From: Loripinus fragilis
Lineage: Eukaryota; Mollusca; Bivalvia; Lucinida; Lucinidae
Direction: 5' to 3'
DNA: 64,000 nt
NCBI GenBank assembly: GCA_964019695.1
Contig: OZ026520.1
Location: 24,752,130-24,816,129 of the forward strand
Under the pieces are notes generated by a model. The model was not told where the DNA came from, searched no databases, and saw only the letters and a list, made by a program, of their open reading frames with translations. Shown piece after piece: positions 1 to 11,159 of the stretch. Numbering within the stretch: position 1 is the stretch's first letter; every line of letters begins with the position of its first letter. The position numbers and the translations under genes were made by a program.

Positions 1-599
1 GAGCCTATCATGAATATTCATGAAGGAAAGGGTTTACAAGGCACTCAGTTGAAGTTGAAAGTAAATTGCTACTTCGCCAGCTGCATGTTTCTTAAAGAGA
101 CTAAGTCTGCAACTATGAACATTTTTCAAAATTTTGTATTTTCTTTTTAAATCATTTGTTAAAGTAGAATTAAGTTATGTTTTCACAATAAATCTGTTCA
201 CTACAGCTGAAAACTGCACGGAAAAGTGAATTATCTTATAAAAACAGGTGTGTTGGTAATTATTTGCGTCCCTCCAATAATTATAGACAGGTAATTTAAG
301 CTTAAATGCTGTTGTTTTGATACTGATAATTTGTTAAGATTTACGAAATTGGTAAAATGTATACCTGAATTTTAGTTTTTTTACTGTGTTCTTGAGAATA
401 GAAACATTAGTTCTAAAATTAAAAGATCAAAAGTTACAGACTATGCAGCTTTAAGAACTAGTAAAGCATCAGCAACCTTTTTTAAACAGTCCATGGAGTA
501 ATAGTAACTGAGGGTGATTTAGCATAACTTTTTGTTCTTCACTGCCCCCATCTCCTAAATTTAGCAATGTCCCTGGAGGAGAGACTGTAAATCTGTTAC
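1..599 (-). other. ERC intron 3, partial
   Basis: AT-rich sequence downstream of the third ERC exon donor. I see no exon, repeat or RNA gene that I can name. Confidence 0.6.
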
Positions 600-698
600 C
601 TTTGCCTCAAGAATGGCTTGCATAGTGTGAGTACTGGCTGGTTGTTGTTTAAGCTGTACCTCGGCATCTCTCAACTTGTCTGTTAGCTTACTATTGCA
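600..698 (-). CDS. ERC: ERC/ELKS/CAST, third coding exon (residues 454-486)
   Basis: This short exon of 33 codons reads CNSKLTDKLRDAEVQL and so on, ending THTMQAILEAK. It continues the coiled coil in phase 0. Its end aligns with the vertebrate segment KALQTVIEMKD that follows LLEMLQSKGL, and the spacing from exon 2 agrees to within a few residues. Acceptor TTGTTATTTCAG and donor AAG|GTAACA are both good. It is too short to stand out by ORF length and was found from frame, splice signals and family order. The remaining exons, including the RIM-binding C-terminus, lie left of the window. Confidence 0.85.
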
Positions 699-824
699 CT
701 GAAATAACAAAAACAGGTTTTAATATGATCCACAGCAACCAGTGCAGACCCAATAAAATGCCACCTTAACATATATTATTGCCCTAAAAGGTGGACATTC
801 AAACAGTGATGTTACATTAACCAA

Positions 825-920
825 CAGGGTTCATACAGGCAAGTAAGTGTAAAATTCAAGGACTTTTCAAGGACTTCTAAAGACTTTTGTACTGTTTTCA
901 AGGACTGAAAACTTCTAAAG
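825..920. mobile_element. CAGG-ended, CAAGGAC-word element, truncated
   Basis: Begins CAGGGTTCATACAGGC and carries repeated TTCAAGGACTTTTCAAGGAC-like words. The same words recur at 19600-19965, 59400-59530 and 61970-62060. The right end is missing. hAT-like non-autonomous element by terminal sequence. Confidence 0.55.
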
Positions 921-929
921 AGGCAGTCT

Positions 930-942
930 GATCAGGGTCCCA

Positions 943-977
<35 letters not shown>

Positions 978-1335
978 ACTCTGATATTTTCACACATACG
1001 TAGGCTCGGCCCATTTTTTTGGGTTCAAAATTCTGAATTTCAATATTTTTTTGGGGTTTTCAGAAAAATGAACATTTTTTTTGGGTATGAAGATTTTGTG
1101 GATATTTTTTTGGGGTCATCATAAAATTGGGCTAGTTTGAGGGTCATTTCTATGCAACTTAGGGTCTTTTTTATGGTCAAGGTACAGAACTGGGATATTT
1201 TTTGGGGTTGCTAAAATTTCAAATATTTTTTTGGGGTGCTTGAAATTCCTGATATTTTTTTTGGGTGAACGGTAGATGCTGGGTCCGAGCCTACGTATGC
1301 GGAAAAAATTGGAGTATCCCCCCTGGGGCCAGGGT
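930..1335. mobile_element. CCCAGGGGG-ended MITE with iterated TTTTTTTGGGG words
   Basis: Ends are inverted: CCCAGGGGGG then GTACTC at left, GAGTATCCCCCCTGGG at right, with internal inverted copies of TACGTAGGCTCGG / CCGAGCCTACGTA. The interior repeats ATTTTTTTGGGGT about eight times. The left end holds a G run of about 34 (942-976). Both flanks have CAGGGTC, but the exact target duplication is ambiguous. Confidence 0.55.
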
Positions 1336-1559
1336 CTCCTCTGTTTGGTATTCGGACAAGCATTTAGTGAATTCAAGCCCTTATTTGATAACAGAGAGAG
1401 AGAAATGTGTTTGAAATTTGAGAACATTTACCATACTTGGCTCACCTTATATTGACTGCATTTGAATTGGTCAGTCATGCAAGTCTGTATAACAAACTTG
1501 CAGTTCAGCCTGCTTATCAGCACAGTGTGGTCAGTTCCATTCTAATTTCTAAATATTAA

Positions 1560-1783
1560 CCCATAAAAGCCTAGCGTCCTTTTTGTGGGACATAGGCAAA
1601 CAGTGCAGAACCAGATCAGATGCCACAGAATGTGGCGTCTGATCAGGATCTTCACTGTTTGCTATCTATCAGAATGTTCAAATAAAACTTGAAGAAAAAT
1701 GAAAAACACCACCCTACATTCCTTAAAATAGAAATGGACTGGTCCCATTGATAATAGTGGGAAAATACATTCGGCTTATATGG
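1560..1783. mobile_element. TTAA-flanked MITE (piggyBac-like)
   Basis: Flanked by TTAA on both sides. TIRs are CCCATAAAAGCC / GGCTTATATGGG. The interior contains a hairpin built on CAGATCAGATGCC / GGCGTCTGATCAGG. A related copy lies at 19154-19371. The TTAA duplication and CCC start suggest piggyBac-type mobilisation (inference). Confidence 0.6.
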
Positions 1784-1814
1784 GTTAAAGCTCCACTTAC
1801 TCCATCCAAATTTT

Positions 1815-2016
1815 CATGATTCTGGAGTGCTTGACTTGAGACCGAGAGGCTGCGGGTTCGAGCCTCAACAGCGTCACTGCGTTGTGGTCCTTGAGCAGGA
1901 GCCAAGACACATTTATCCTAGCTTAGTACTGGTTCAACCCAGGAAGACCCGTCCCTGTTTAACTGAAAGATTGTTGATGGGGCGTAAAGAATCAAATCAA
2001 ACAAACAAAACTGTGT
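1815..2016 (+). repeat. tRNA-derived SINE
   Basis: B-box-like GGGTTCGAGCCTC at about 1854-1866 and an A-box-like GGAGTGCTTGA about 20 nt before it, then a non-tRNA body containing CCGTCCCTGTTTAACTGAAAG and a CAAA-rich tail (1995-2012). The acceptor-stem region is degenerate. Confidence 0.6.
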
Positions 2017-2562
2017 AGCTAGATGAGCAGACTGGCTTGATTTTAACCTGGCCATAAACGATTTTCGTGTGATCAGGGCCATTTCTAGTCAGTGATTGAA
2101 ACTCCAAGGGAATTCTGCGCTAAATTAGCTCTATATCAATACGTTCCATAAACTAAATTATCAACAGACAGTCCCAGAGCTGTTTTGTAACAGAAAAAAT
2201 GGCAATATTTAAGTTGATGACATACTAACAGTATTGTGGCTTTTTTGTAAGCTGTTTTCATGCAAGTATAATGAAATGAAAAAAAACATCTGCACAACAT
2301 ACATTGCACATTGACAGTTTCACCTGAAAGCCAGTCTGATATAGGTTGCTTTGTTATTTATAAGCCAGTCAATAGTTCTAGTCTACAATGACAACTTTTT
2401 TGATATGCTAATAATTGTTGCTAATAGTTTGAACCCAGATATGGCCCAACAAAATCAGTAAACAGCAATAAAGCATGCAAAATTACCCAACATTCAAGGA
2501 GTTGTTATATAACAATCCAGAAATAGTTCATTTGGGAAGATCAATGCATAATTTTTAGGGTG

Positions 2563-2750
2563 TAAGGGAGCACAGACCCCCCTCCCCCCGCCCCGACCCA
2601 ACACCTGGGGGGGCTTGGGGGGCACATACCAGGGTATGTTTTAGGTACTCAGAACTGTCTCATTCAGACAGTTCATTTGAGAACTCATAACATATGTTTT
2701 GGTTGAGAAATAAGAAAATTATTGTTTTGTTACACACTCTTAACTAAAGG
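2563..2750. mobile_element. CCAGATAAG-type palindromic MITE copy
   Basis: Contains the family words GGGTACTCA, GTCTCATT-GAC palindrome and CATATGTTTTGGTTGAGAAATAAG shared (in pieces) with 10870-11010, 13300-13440, 18950-19100, 20480-20650 and 62418-62600. A GC-rich insertion-like tract at 2577-2620 interrupts the left part. Confidence 0.5.
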
Positions 2751-3086
2751 CCTGTCAAAGGTTAGGAGTCCACGGAGTCCCATGTAAATTGGAACTCTGG
2801 ATGAAATTAGAATTGTTTTTCTACGAAAAAACAGATGTCTCCCCTTTTTGGGAATCAAAAGAATCACAAAATTGCATTTAGTTATGTTACAAGGGGAATA
2901 ATTTGAAAAATATACATGCAAAAGTTAGGGTTCTTGTGCAGGCACTACTAAGTCTGAATGTGCTGTCGGCTAAAACACAGTATTGGTGCTGTTAAGTTTT
3001 TTTAAGTTTTTTCATGTTATATCTATGCTACAGAAGAACTGTGTAATAAAGGAACACTTTATAGAGTTATGAAGAAAGGCATTGGC

Positions 3087-3861
3087 CAGGGTTTCAGCTG
3101 GACTGAAATTCGCTTTGGACATTTTGTCCGAGCAGCCCCAATATTGTTCGGACATTTGGAAATTTTTTAGGACATTTTTTTCAGACACTCATTTTACCAC
3201 CATAAACCGAAAATGCTATCTGCCCTTCTCATAATGAAACAAGGGGTAGTTTTGCTACCATTTCAGATGGTAGGTGCGGCCTGATTGATTGGCTGGCTTT
3301 TTATTTAATGAGGCGACTGGAGCTTGCTGATCGGTGGAAGTGGGTGGGGTACTGTTTTTTTGCTGCTATCTTCGGCCGCTGCACGACTCGTTAGTCACGG
3401 AAAGTGGCTGTTCAGGTAATGATGGAGCGGGCAAACTCTTTTGGGGCATAAAAAACCTTGAGTTCCCGTTGTTTCTTGGTGGCAATTAAGTTTTTTAGTC
3501 ATTTTATCGGCGAATGCCAATGCAAATATGCTGTCCACTTTGGGATGAAATCGAGGTAAGAAGTTGACAGGATGCAATAGACCAATCAGGCGTCGCGTAA
3601 CAAAACTTCATGACTGGTTTACTTTAGTGAATAAGTATTTTAGAGGTAAAATTATGCGAACCAGCCTACTGCTTACAGAAATTTGGCCAATCAGCGATTG
3701 TTTTATAAAACAAAAATACTATTGCATCACTGTGCATTACCGTACAGTATGCACTTCTGAAAATCGTCTCGGACAAACTGTCCAAACTGGACAGCAAACT
3801 TTCGGACATCTGGAACTATTTTCGGACTATGTCCGATGGCCGACGCCAAACTGAATCCCTG
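3087..3861. mobile_element. CAGG-ended non-autonomous DNA element with 5-bp TSD
   Basis: TIRs start CAGGGTTTCAG and end CTGAATCCCTG. Direct repeats TTGGC flank it exactly (3082-3086, 3862-3866). Subterminal regions iterate TCGGACATTT / TTGTCCGA. No transposase is encoded. Ends and duplication length fit the hAT5-type group (inference). Confidence 0.7.
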
Positions 3862-4323
3862 TTGGCAGATCTTGTATGGCCGAAAATTTCAAACTGCTAA
3901 CATTGCCCGCTTTGGAGATATGGTCTATAATGTGCTCCCAAAATAGCCATTTATAAGCGTTATGCAGTCTCATTTTGAAAATCAAATCATTTAAAGTCCA
4001 AATAATTCAGGTTTCCTATTTAAATATTGATGCAGAACTGTTTGCTTCTTATAGAGAAATTTATCTACTACATTTTGCAATTTGAATTAAAGAAAGGACC
4101 TCTGACGGTGGTAATGGGAATCACAGTGTATCGCTGCCTATTATTCTGATAAAAATTAAAGTCGATCAAATGCTTCCATTTTCATATATAAGCTCGCTGT
4201 TGGTCTCTATTTTATGATTTTGCATTTGATTTCCTTTTTCCATAAATGTACGGCTTTATTTTGGGGCTAAAATGGTCACTTTTTGTATTATACATATAGG
4301 AAATAGAAAAATATTTTTAAAAC

Positions 4324-4426
4324 ATCATTCCCCCCCGAGTCCCAACTAATCCTTTTGCACGTAAGTATGTTTTCATATTTTACATAATATATGTGAAAAG
4401 CTAGCTGGGACTCGGGGGGGAATGAT
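4324..4426. repeat. 103-bp foldback with poly-C/poly-G arms
   Basis: Perfect 21-nt inverted arms (4324-4344, 4406-4426) reading ATCATTCCCCCCCGAG and on. The loop contains AACTAATCCTTTTGCA, which recurs in the related structure at 13110-13212. Confidence 0.65.
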
Positions 4427-4596
4427 ATCCCACAGCCCAAAATGTAATGTCTGGGCGAGCCCGATCATTAGCATAAGGGTTTTTGGTGTGCTCTCTTGAA
4501 AATCTTTTTTTCCAGTATAATGAAATATTAAGTACAAGTAAGCTTCCTTTTCATAACCCATTAGTCATGAAATATTACAACGTTTTAGCATATTTA

Positions 4597-5588
4597 TCCC
4601 CACGCTTTTTTAAAAAAGCGTTGGGGATATTGCAATCGCCTCCGTCCGTCCGTCCGTCCGTCCGTCCGTCCGTCCGTCACGCTATCTCCTCCTAAACCAT
4701 TGGACGAAATCCAACCAAATTTGGTGTGTGTGTTGCTCACATGAATGGGGCGTGCAACGGCACATTTTTTTTTGGCCCCGCCCCCTGGGGCCCTGGGGAG
4801 GGGCCAAAATGTCAAATATCAATTGATATCATTAAATTTCAATTACTAAGTCAATTTCAAAGATTTTTAAACCAAACTTTGTGTGTCTTCTCACAAATGA
4901 AAGATAAAAAACATATCAGACGGGATTTTCATTTGGCCGCCTGGGTCATGGCCCAGGGGTGGGACTTGGGGGTACCGTGGGGGATTGTGTAGTCAAAAAA
5001 ATTTTTTTTCCGAAATTCAACCAGATTTGTTGGGTGAGTTACTTACATGAATGGCATATGCAACGGCAGCATTTTACGGGTCCCCGCCCCCTGGGGCCCT
5101 GGGGAGGGGCCAAAAGGTCAAATATCATTAAATCTGAATTACAAAGTCAATTTCAAAGATTTTTAAACCAAACTTTGTGTATCTTCTCACATATGGAAGA
5201 TATATAACATATCAGACGGGATTTTCATTCGGGCGCCTGGGTCATGCCCAGGGGTGGGACTTGGGGGTTGGGGGGCCAAAAAATTGTTTTTTTCCGAAAT
5301 TCAACCAGATTTGGTGTATTAGTTACTTACATGAATTGCACATGCAGCGGCACAATTTTTTGGGTCCCCAGCCCCTGGGGCCTTGGGGAGGGGTCAAAAA
5401 TTTAATTTTCTTAACATGGTCATGTGGCATATCAAATTAAAGGGAATTTGCAGTAGACCAGGATACACTGAAAAATTTTAACCTACGATCAAACTAGTGA
5501 CCTTGGGATGGGGTCAAAGGGTCAATTACCATTAGATTTCTTCGAGAGCGTGGGGATTTGCGATGGCGCGCCATCGAATGTGTTCTAG
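4597..5588 (+). mobile_element. Helitron-like (pearl-type) non-autonomous element
   Basis: 5' hairpin CCCCACGCTTTTTTAAAAAAGCG region (4598-4626), then a (CCGT)n microsatellite (4640-4676), then three tandem units of about 290 bp containing CCCTGGGGCCCTGGGGAGGGG-like blocks, then a perfect palindrome CGATGGCGCGCCATCG (5561-5576) and terminal CTAG followed by T. Hairpin plus CTRR|T is the Helitron 3' signature. Minisatellite core and microsatellite match bivalve pearl elements as described. Confidence 0.7.
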
Positions 5589-6919
5589 TTTTCTTTAGAT
5601 TATGAAAATTGTCCTTTTGCTAAATTCAGTTGGTAGATTATTTTGCACATATACTATATCTATCCAATACACATAGACTACATGGCCATTGACTAGGTGT
5701 TCTTTATGCATGGATGAATGGTTAAAGTACATTGCTGCATAATATTGCACCAGGTAAATACATTGTCGTCAAGGTTGAATATGGACTACAGTTGCACTTC
5801 AAAATATTTCTTGACATATCAGATAGATAAAACAACAACAAAAATAATCGTTAAAATGCTCATGATTTTTGGCTTTAAAATACTTTCACTGTAATTTGTA
5901 ATCGAGGATTGATAATATAATACCCTTACACGTGAAAATAACTGATTTCTAAATGTTTTGGTGAAGTCAAATTTTGCAACCCCTACCCCCTTTGGTAGCG
6001 TCTCCTGTTTTGTCGTAGGGATCTGCCTGTCTAATTATAACCTTAATTCGTTCCTAATACACCAAGCGTCCTATTCAAAAGAATACCAGCGATATCTTAT
6101 GCATAGGGAAAATTTGGGAAGCATCTGAAAAAAAGGCAGATACCCTATCAAAGTGTCAGAGGTCCTTGGTCAAAGATTGTGGATTTTCTCCTCAAATTCC
6201 TAAAGATACTGTTTTTGATAAAAACTGCAAGAACGACACTAATACACTGTATTATACCCATGGTTATATAAGACACGTGTTTATTTAAGTAAAATTAATT
6301 TCCATTATATCATTAAAGACTATAGTTTCCAAAAAATACAGTTTGCATTCCAGGCTAGTCCAATGCTTCGCACCATAGAACATTTCTGTCAGGAACAAAA
6401 AAGTAAATTTTTGTAGTGTCTGTAACTGTGACAATTTATGAAGCGAAATCTTGAAGGTTTTCAATCTCAGAATAACTTCCTTTTAATATTTTATGTCATT
6501 CGACATAAATATCAGATAGACAAAGTTTCATTGTCATGACAATTGGAATCTATGAGAAATTAGCATCAGAAAAAGTTACAGACACTACATGGAACATTGG
6601 ACCAGATTTTAGTGCATTTTGACAAAGAATATTTTTTGGATAGTTGACCTTTTGGACTACTGTAGCTACTTTGATATCTTTAAGTATGGTTTACTGTATT
6701 CAGAAAATGATTTTAAGCATTGAGATATACTTCTGGTAAAAGTGAAGTGATGCAATGTGATAGAGCGCAACTTTTGACAAATTCAGCCAAAGGTTGTCGT
6801 AAAGATATGCTTATATTTTGCATCTTTAAGCGTTTATCTTCTTTACCAGGCCCAGCGTCACAATGGTTGGACTTGGAAAACAAACAACCTGGCAAACATA
6901 ACCAGGATAAACTGTCGTG

Positions 6920-7131
6920 CCAACCAAGAGTGACTGTGACAGAATATTTTGTTTTACAATTGTAAAGTAAAATCTAACTTGTACACTCCACTTAAACAAA
7001 CGCTCATCGATAGATCACTTGTGTATTAATCCTATCCTGCGGATAAGATTAATACACAAGTGATCTATCGATGATAGTCCATAATAACTTTGCAAACAAA
7101 ACATGACGCCACTGTCACTCTTGGCTGGCAG
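6920..7131. mobile_element. MITE with a long internal hairpin
   Basis: Outer inverted repeats CCAACCAAGAGTGACTGTGAC / matching inverted copy at 7109-7130. The centre is a hairpin with arms of about 32 nt (7005-7073) reading CATCGATAGATCACTTGTG and on, nearly perfect around a 5-nt loop. Confidence 0.6.
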
Positions 7132-7254
7132 GATAGTATATTGTAACAAAATCATAGCAGCCAATTAAAATATCTAGATTTTTACTGCTTTGCATGCTAG
7201 GTAATTTTGCATGGTTTTTTCTCGTCTGCTGATTTTTTTGAAAATTAACTTTCA

Positions 7255-7365
7255 GGAATACTATCAAGAGTGTCAAACAGTTTGGATCCAGATCAGACAG
7301 ACAGAATGTCCGGCCTGATATGGGTCCAAACTGTTTGCAAAAGTTATCAGCAGATGACAAAATTT
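7255..7365. repeat. Hairpin MITE of the AGATCAGG/CCTGAT core class
   Basis: Inverted arms AAACAGTTTGGATCCAGATC / GATATGGGTCCAAACTGTTT with GTCTGCTG-type words outside. Same architecture at 10125-10230, 16310-16460, 21230-21420 and 57170-57440. Confidence 0.55.
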
Positions 7366-7824
7366 GCAGCTAGCTGGTAAGGAGTTAAATCCTGGAAACT
7401 CTTACAATTTATTTATTCTTGGTAAACATTAACCATTTCACTGCCAAAGTCAAGTGTGTTATCAGCTGTTAAACATACTTTAGAAGCCAAAATTGCAAAA
7501 TATGAGGTCTTGTATCAAAGTCAACCAGAGTGATCATTCTTGTTTGCAACAGCATCCGCCTGTGAAATTTCCAGACATGATTCCAAAAGGTATACAATAT
7601 GTTTTCAGCCTAAGGGAAAAACTTCAAAAACCAAGTTCGAGAGAATGTCCTTTTCTTATTTGCGATCATCTTCTTACTTATGAGGTATTATTCATTTGTG
7701 ACCTCTCAGTATTGACCTTTGGTCGAGTCCATTTTTCTGGGTTGAGCAGATAATTTACCGTTAACTGTTTGTAAAATTTCTTTACAAAAACGTATATTCT
7801 TTAAAGCTATATTCAATAGATATC

Positions 7825-7898
7825 TGTCCTTATTGTCCAGTGGTTAAAACGCTTTTCTGAAACGCGTTAAGTCGTGAGTTCGAGCCTCAATTCGGGCT
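7825..7898 (+). other. Degenerate tRNA-like pol III unit
   Basis: About 72 nt with A-box-like TTGTCCAGTGGTTAAAACGC, a seven-base loop TTCTGAA (anticodon CTG if real), B-box-like GAGTTCGAGCC, and a T8 run (7911-7918) shortly downstream. Acceptor and anticodon stems have mismatches, so it is a pseudo-tRNA or SINE head rather than a confident tRNA gene. Confidence 0.4.
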
Positions 7899-8068
7899 TG
7901 TGTTTTTTTTCATTAATTTTTTTGCATGTACTGAAGTTTAATTATTTTAATATAGGAAAATAAGTTTTATATGTTATAAAATAATTTTTGTGTCCTCGTT
8001 CTCGCTTGTTGTCTGTCGCGAAGTCATCATCATCTGAATCCAGATGTATAACCACAGGTTCAGGCATA

Positions 8069-8613
8069 TCATCCCATCGCAATGTCACTCGCCCAATAAT
8101 TCAAAGTCTTCTTCTCTTCCACAATTTTCTGAGCGGTAGATCTGCTAAAGCCAGTGAGTGCTGCAGTCTTGTCCAATATCTGATTCAGTGACAGTTTCAT
8201 TCCAGACATAACCTTTTTAAAAACATATTTGACTTCACTACAGCTGGTGATTGGGACTGTGTGGCGGCGGTAGAACGTCTCCCTGTCCTTCACTATAGTG
8301 TAGATTTTATTTTCTTGTCCTTTGGGATCATGGGATTCATTTGAGAACTTTGAAATTATTAGAGGGTCACTGGTGAAGCCTAAATGGCCGAAACTAACTA
8401 GTCTGGCACAGAAAACTTGCACACTCTAGTTTTAGTTCTTCGCTGCATTCTTTGAATTCTTTGCTTCCAAAGGATAACCTTTTTAAGAACATATTCTTTT
8501 CCTCCTTGCAGCCTTGTACACATTTTCAATAATAGCTCTTGCATCGTCGCTGTATCTCCATACAAGCTTCGCCATTTTACAAAATGAAGTGGCTTTTCAT
8601 GTGCATAATACAT
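8069..8613 (-). pseudogene. Possible transposase N-terminus (HTH-like), broken
   Basis: Two overlapping minus-strand frames. The first includes MKLSLNQILDKTAALTGFSR then STAQKIVEEKK, which looks like a helix-turn-helix of DNA-transposon proteins (TGxSxxTxxxIVxE pattern). The upstream frame contains GGKEYVLKKVILWKQ; a related nucleotide stretch recurs at 40973-41060. No DDE domain is visible. It sits between two inward-facing tRNA-like units. Weak call. Confidence 0.3.
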
Positions 8614-8708
8614 TCAATCATGTTTTTTCTGCAAACATGTAAATCACAAAAAATTACCTGCATCTTTGCGAAAGCAAAAAAAAGAAAAACTGTAAAAAGT
8701 TTTTTATG

Positions 8709-8779
8709 GGGCTCGAACCCTCAACCTTGTTATCAGATTCTTTGAGTTTAACCGTTATACTTACTGCGCCATCGAATCA
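8709..8779 (-). other. Degenerate tRNA-like pol III unit, inverted relative to 7825-7898
   Basis: On the minus strand: A-box-like TGGCGCAGTAAG, B-box-like GGGTTCGAGCC, and T runs about 10 nt beyond. Stems are imperfect. It faces the unit at 7825-7898 across about 0.8 kb. Confidence 0.4.
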
Positions 8780-11159
8780 TTGTAACACTTCTCTTGTAAA
8801 TAGGAATAATTACGTGACATAACGCTGTAACACCCCTATTTTATGGAGCAGTTCATTATTGTTAGTGCAGTCACGCCCTGATGCTTTTAAGGCTATTATA
8901 CATGTACATGTATGCACTTATGAAGCTTCATGACATTACAATTTAATGGCAGTGGCTATTGATAGCCGGCTGTCACCAGCGATTTCGCTGCTGACAGCCA
9001 GTATAATTTGTGGATGATATTAGTGTTTTACATGTATAGAAACTATTTCAAAATGGAAAATATGAAGTTCATAAAGTGTAAACAACCCTAGCCGTATTCA
9101 GGGCAAGCTTATAATCTTGAGCATGTGCTCTAGATGGGTCAAATAGTGTATGGTATTTGCTTTAAACAAAACTGAAGCCAAAGAAGGAAAAGGTTTATAC
9201 TTTTTTTACACTCATCAGGTTCTTCACTGCTAGTCATAATGGATTAACCATCGTCCTGCTGACCCTGGATTTATCCTTTGTTGAAAACACTATAGATCTA
9301 GATAGCCATCTGATCAGGATCTTTACTGTTGTCCACTCTGATTGTGTTTCAGATAAAGTCTGGACAAGGATTTGAGACCAAGGGGATAATTCTAAACCTG
9401 ATTCAGCAAGAGTTACCTTCCTTGGTTGTGTGACACATTGGCCTCCTAATGACATTTCATGACATCATTGTAAACAGTAAACAAGATTATGGTCCAAACA
9501 GGATTTCAATCAAAGGGAGATCATTTTAAAAGCTAGTCAGTGAGAGCGACCTTCCTTGTTCCAGACACATATCAACTTATGTTGCTTTCAAGATGCAATA
9601 CCATACAGAGCACAATACATGTATATGGTTTGGACAATAATGTCATACCCAGGGGAGGTAATTCAAAATTTAAGCTAGCAAGTTCACAACACATGGTCCC
9701 CTTATGATGCACCAGCCTGTTAAGTTTCATGACATAATATACATTGTAATTCAAAGCGGTATATGAGATATGGTAGAGAAAAGTGTTTCAGACAAAGGGA
9801 GATAATTTAAATACCCAGTAGGGGAGAGTAACCGTTCTTGTTCACAAGAAAATATGCTCTGGCCAAAGAAAAGTGTGACAACATATAGCTACTACAGACA
9901 ATGTGATTCCTATGTATGTATCTGCCATGCATCAAAGGCAACACAAACTCTAAATTTGGGGGACAGAGACAAATCTGCATTCATTTACGAAGCCTAGAAA
10001 CGATGTCGTCACGTAAACGGGTCCCCAATTAAAATTGCCGAACGATAGGAGGCTAAGGTAGTGACTTTCATTTCTACTCCGAAGCCATGCTTTAACTCAA
10101 GGCATGCTGGGTAATTCTTCATATTTTGTGTTGTTGTCTGCTGACTTTTTTCAAAATCAACTTTGTCAGAATTCCATTCTGTCGGTCCTGAGCTGGCTCA
10201 AGATTGTTTGCAAAGAATCTCAGCAGACAACAAAAGAAAAGAGTTAATTTCTACATAATTATCATGGGTCTGTCCTGTAGGTAGCTAATCAATATTAATG
10301 CATTGATTTTGCTGTAAAAATGCTGCAACGTGAACTTCGACTTTCTCACTATTTAGTACAATTTAAAGGCAAATGTCAAAAGCAAAATGCCAGCTCGAAG
10401 ACAAAATCAGATATGTGAAGGACAAAAAGTGCACACAGAAAAGATTTAGATCAGACTGAGCATCCACACAGTCTTTTCAGAGTCTTTGGTATCTGCTACA
10501 TCCAATGGTCCCTTGAACAACAAAGACTCTAGTCAGACTGAGCTTACACCCAGGCTGGTCTGAGTATAAAATAAAGTTTTAACCCTTTTTTAAAAGACCA
10601 ATGGAATTTTCCATATAGGTCAGGGTGGTCCATTGTATATATTGAGGGGTAATAGGTTATTTCCAAAATATACAGTATTACATTTCTTCCTCTTAAGATC
10701 TTTTTTGTCTTATATAGCAAACAGTGCAGACACTGGATCCGCACTTGAGTGCAAATAAAATCTATAGCAGACGCTTGTCAACGAACGTGTTTCTCCCTAG
10801 GTCTGAGTACCAGGGGACACTAGGCAAAATCTAAGCATAGGTTTGGATAAACAAAAATTTTCAGCGCCAAATTGTAAATATTTTCTTACCCATAATTTTT
10901 AGCATATGTTTTGGGTGCTCATTGAGACGCTTTTTTTTGAGTACCCACAACATATGTTTTGGTTGAGGAATAAGAAAATTATTTTTTCTGGTACGCAGAT
11001 GTCTAAGACAGACATGGGATTACTCAACATCAAACAATTTCGCACGATTAACAAATACAGGGTATGTGACATGATGATAGATAGATGTTAAGGAAATGCA
11101 ATAAATTGTTTCAACGTCACTGCATTTGGTATCCATTACAGTCCCAGTCTGGAAAGAAA

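Noticed and set aside
4594..5440. Series of frames of 70-90 codons with repeated PLGPWGG
   Set aside because: Translations of the tandem core of a Helitron-like element.
7825..7898. Functional tRNA-Gln gene
   Set aside because: Acceptor and anticodon stems have too many mismatches; only the pol III boxes look intact.
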